Under the pieces are notes generated by a model that was given only the letters and a program-made list of their open reading frames with translations, did no database searches and was not told where the DNA came from. Below are positions 5,042 through 5,119 of a stretch of 5,119 nucleotides of DNA, in pieces (the stretch's first letter is position 1; each line of letters opens with the position of its first letter). This DNA is from an uncultured Clostridia bacterium (GTDB lineage Bacteria > Bacillota > Clostridia > Oscillospirales > Acutalibacteraceae): positions 1 through 5,119 of the forward strand of contig CAMJHI010000173.1 in assembly GCA_946405475.1 (NCBI GenBank), written 5' to 3'. A program made the position numbers and the translations under genes.

Positions 5042-5119
5042 CTGAAAGGATACCCTGACGGCTGATGAAGGCTTTCTCATTTTCACCGCAAAGCACCTGT
5101 TCCTGCACAATGCACTCAA
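5042..5119. other. Unassigned right edge
   Basis: No gene can be called in these 78 bases. On the plus strand a frame is open from 5046 to the edge (reads KDTLTADEGFLIFTAKHL and on) but follows a TGA and has no ATG, GTG or TTG start. On the minus strand two frames enter from the right edge and stay open to 4998 and 4967, so the 3' end of a gene from the right is possible. I recognise none of these translations. Confidence 0.4.

Noticed and set aside
1..5119. CRISPR arrays, tRNA or rRNA genes, insertion sequences or phage genes
   Set aside because: No regularly spaced repeats, no tRNA-like cloverleaf, no rRNA segments and no transposase, integrase or phage-like proteins were seen on either strand.

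Overview
The window looks like part of the chromosome of an anaerobic, moderately GC-rich Gram-positive bacterium, probably a clostridial lineage (Oscillospiraceae/Ruminococcaceae-like). The reasons are the oxygen-sensitive class III ribonucleotide reductase with its radical-SAM activase, strong AGGAGG-type ribosome binding sites, sigma-A-type promoters in AT-rich gaps between GC-rich genes, and a short DtxR-family regulator. The lineage is inferred; no rRNA or other marker gene is present.

Left part (1-1354, minus strand): nrdG, the activase, comes first, followed by the N-terminal 185 codons of nrdD, the anaerobic ribonucleoside-triphosphate reductase, which runs off the left edge. Each gene has its own recognisable promoter. 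Each promoter carries a strong NrdR-box palindrome plus a weaker partner about 31 bp away, so both genes are probably repressed by NrdR when (d)ATP is plentiful. NrdG installs the glycyl radical on NrdD, which makes deoxynucleotides without oxygen.

Middle (1355-2792, plus strand): a divergent intergenic region holds the nrdG promoter and a TTGCAA-N17-TATAAT promoter. The latter drives a probable two-gene operon: a TIM-barrel sugar phosphate isomerase/epimerase-like protein and, 23 bp later, a DtxR-family metal-dependent repressor whose metal ligands look like the iron type (Met, Cys, Glu, His). A stem-loop at 2755-2792 lies between this operon and the converging genes and can serve both strands.

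Right part (2809-4998, minus strand): tcdA (tRNA t6A dehydratase, E1/ThiF-like) is followed by trkH/ktrB (membrane subunit of a K+ uptake system). They are 5 bp apart, and the trkH ribosome binding site is formed by the last codons of tcdA. A promoter with an extended -10 lies upstream of tcdA and decides its start. No KtrA/TrkA regulatory subunit is visible.

The last ~120 bases (4999-5119) contain a perfect-arm inverted repeat and no gene I can assign. Most of the window is ordinary housekeeping DNA. The points worth a second look are the two differently arranged NrdR operators, the isomerase-DtxR pairing, and the unassigned right edge. I do not see a novel defence or mobile system here.
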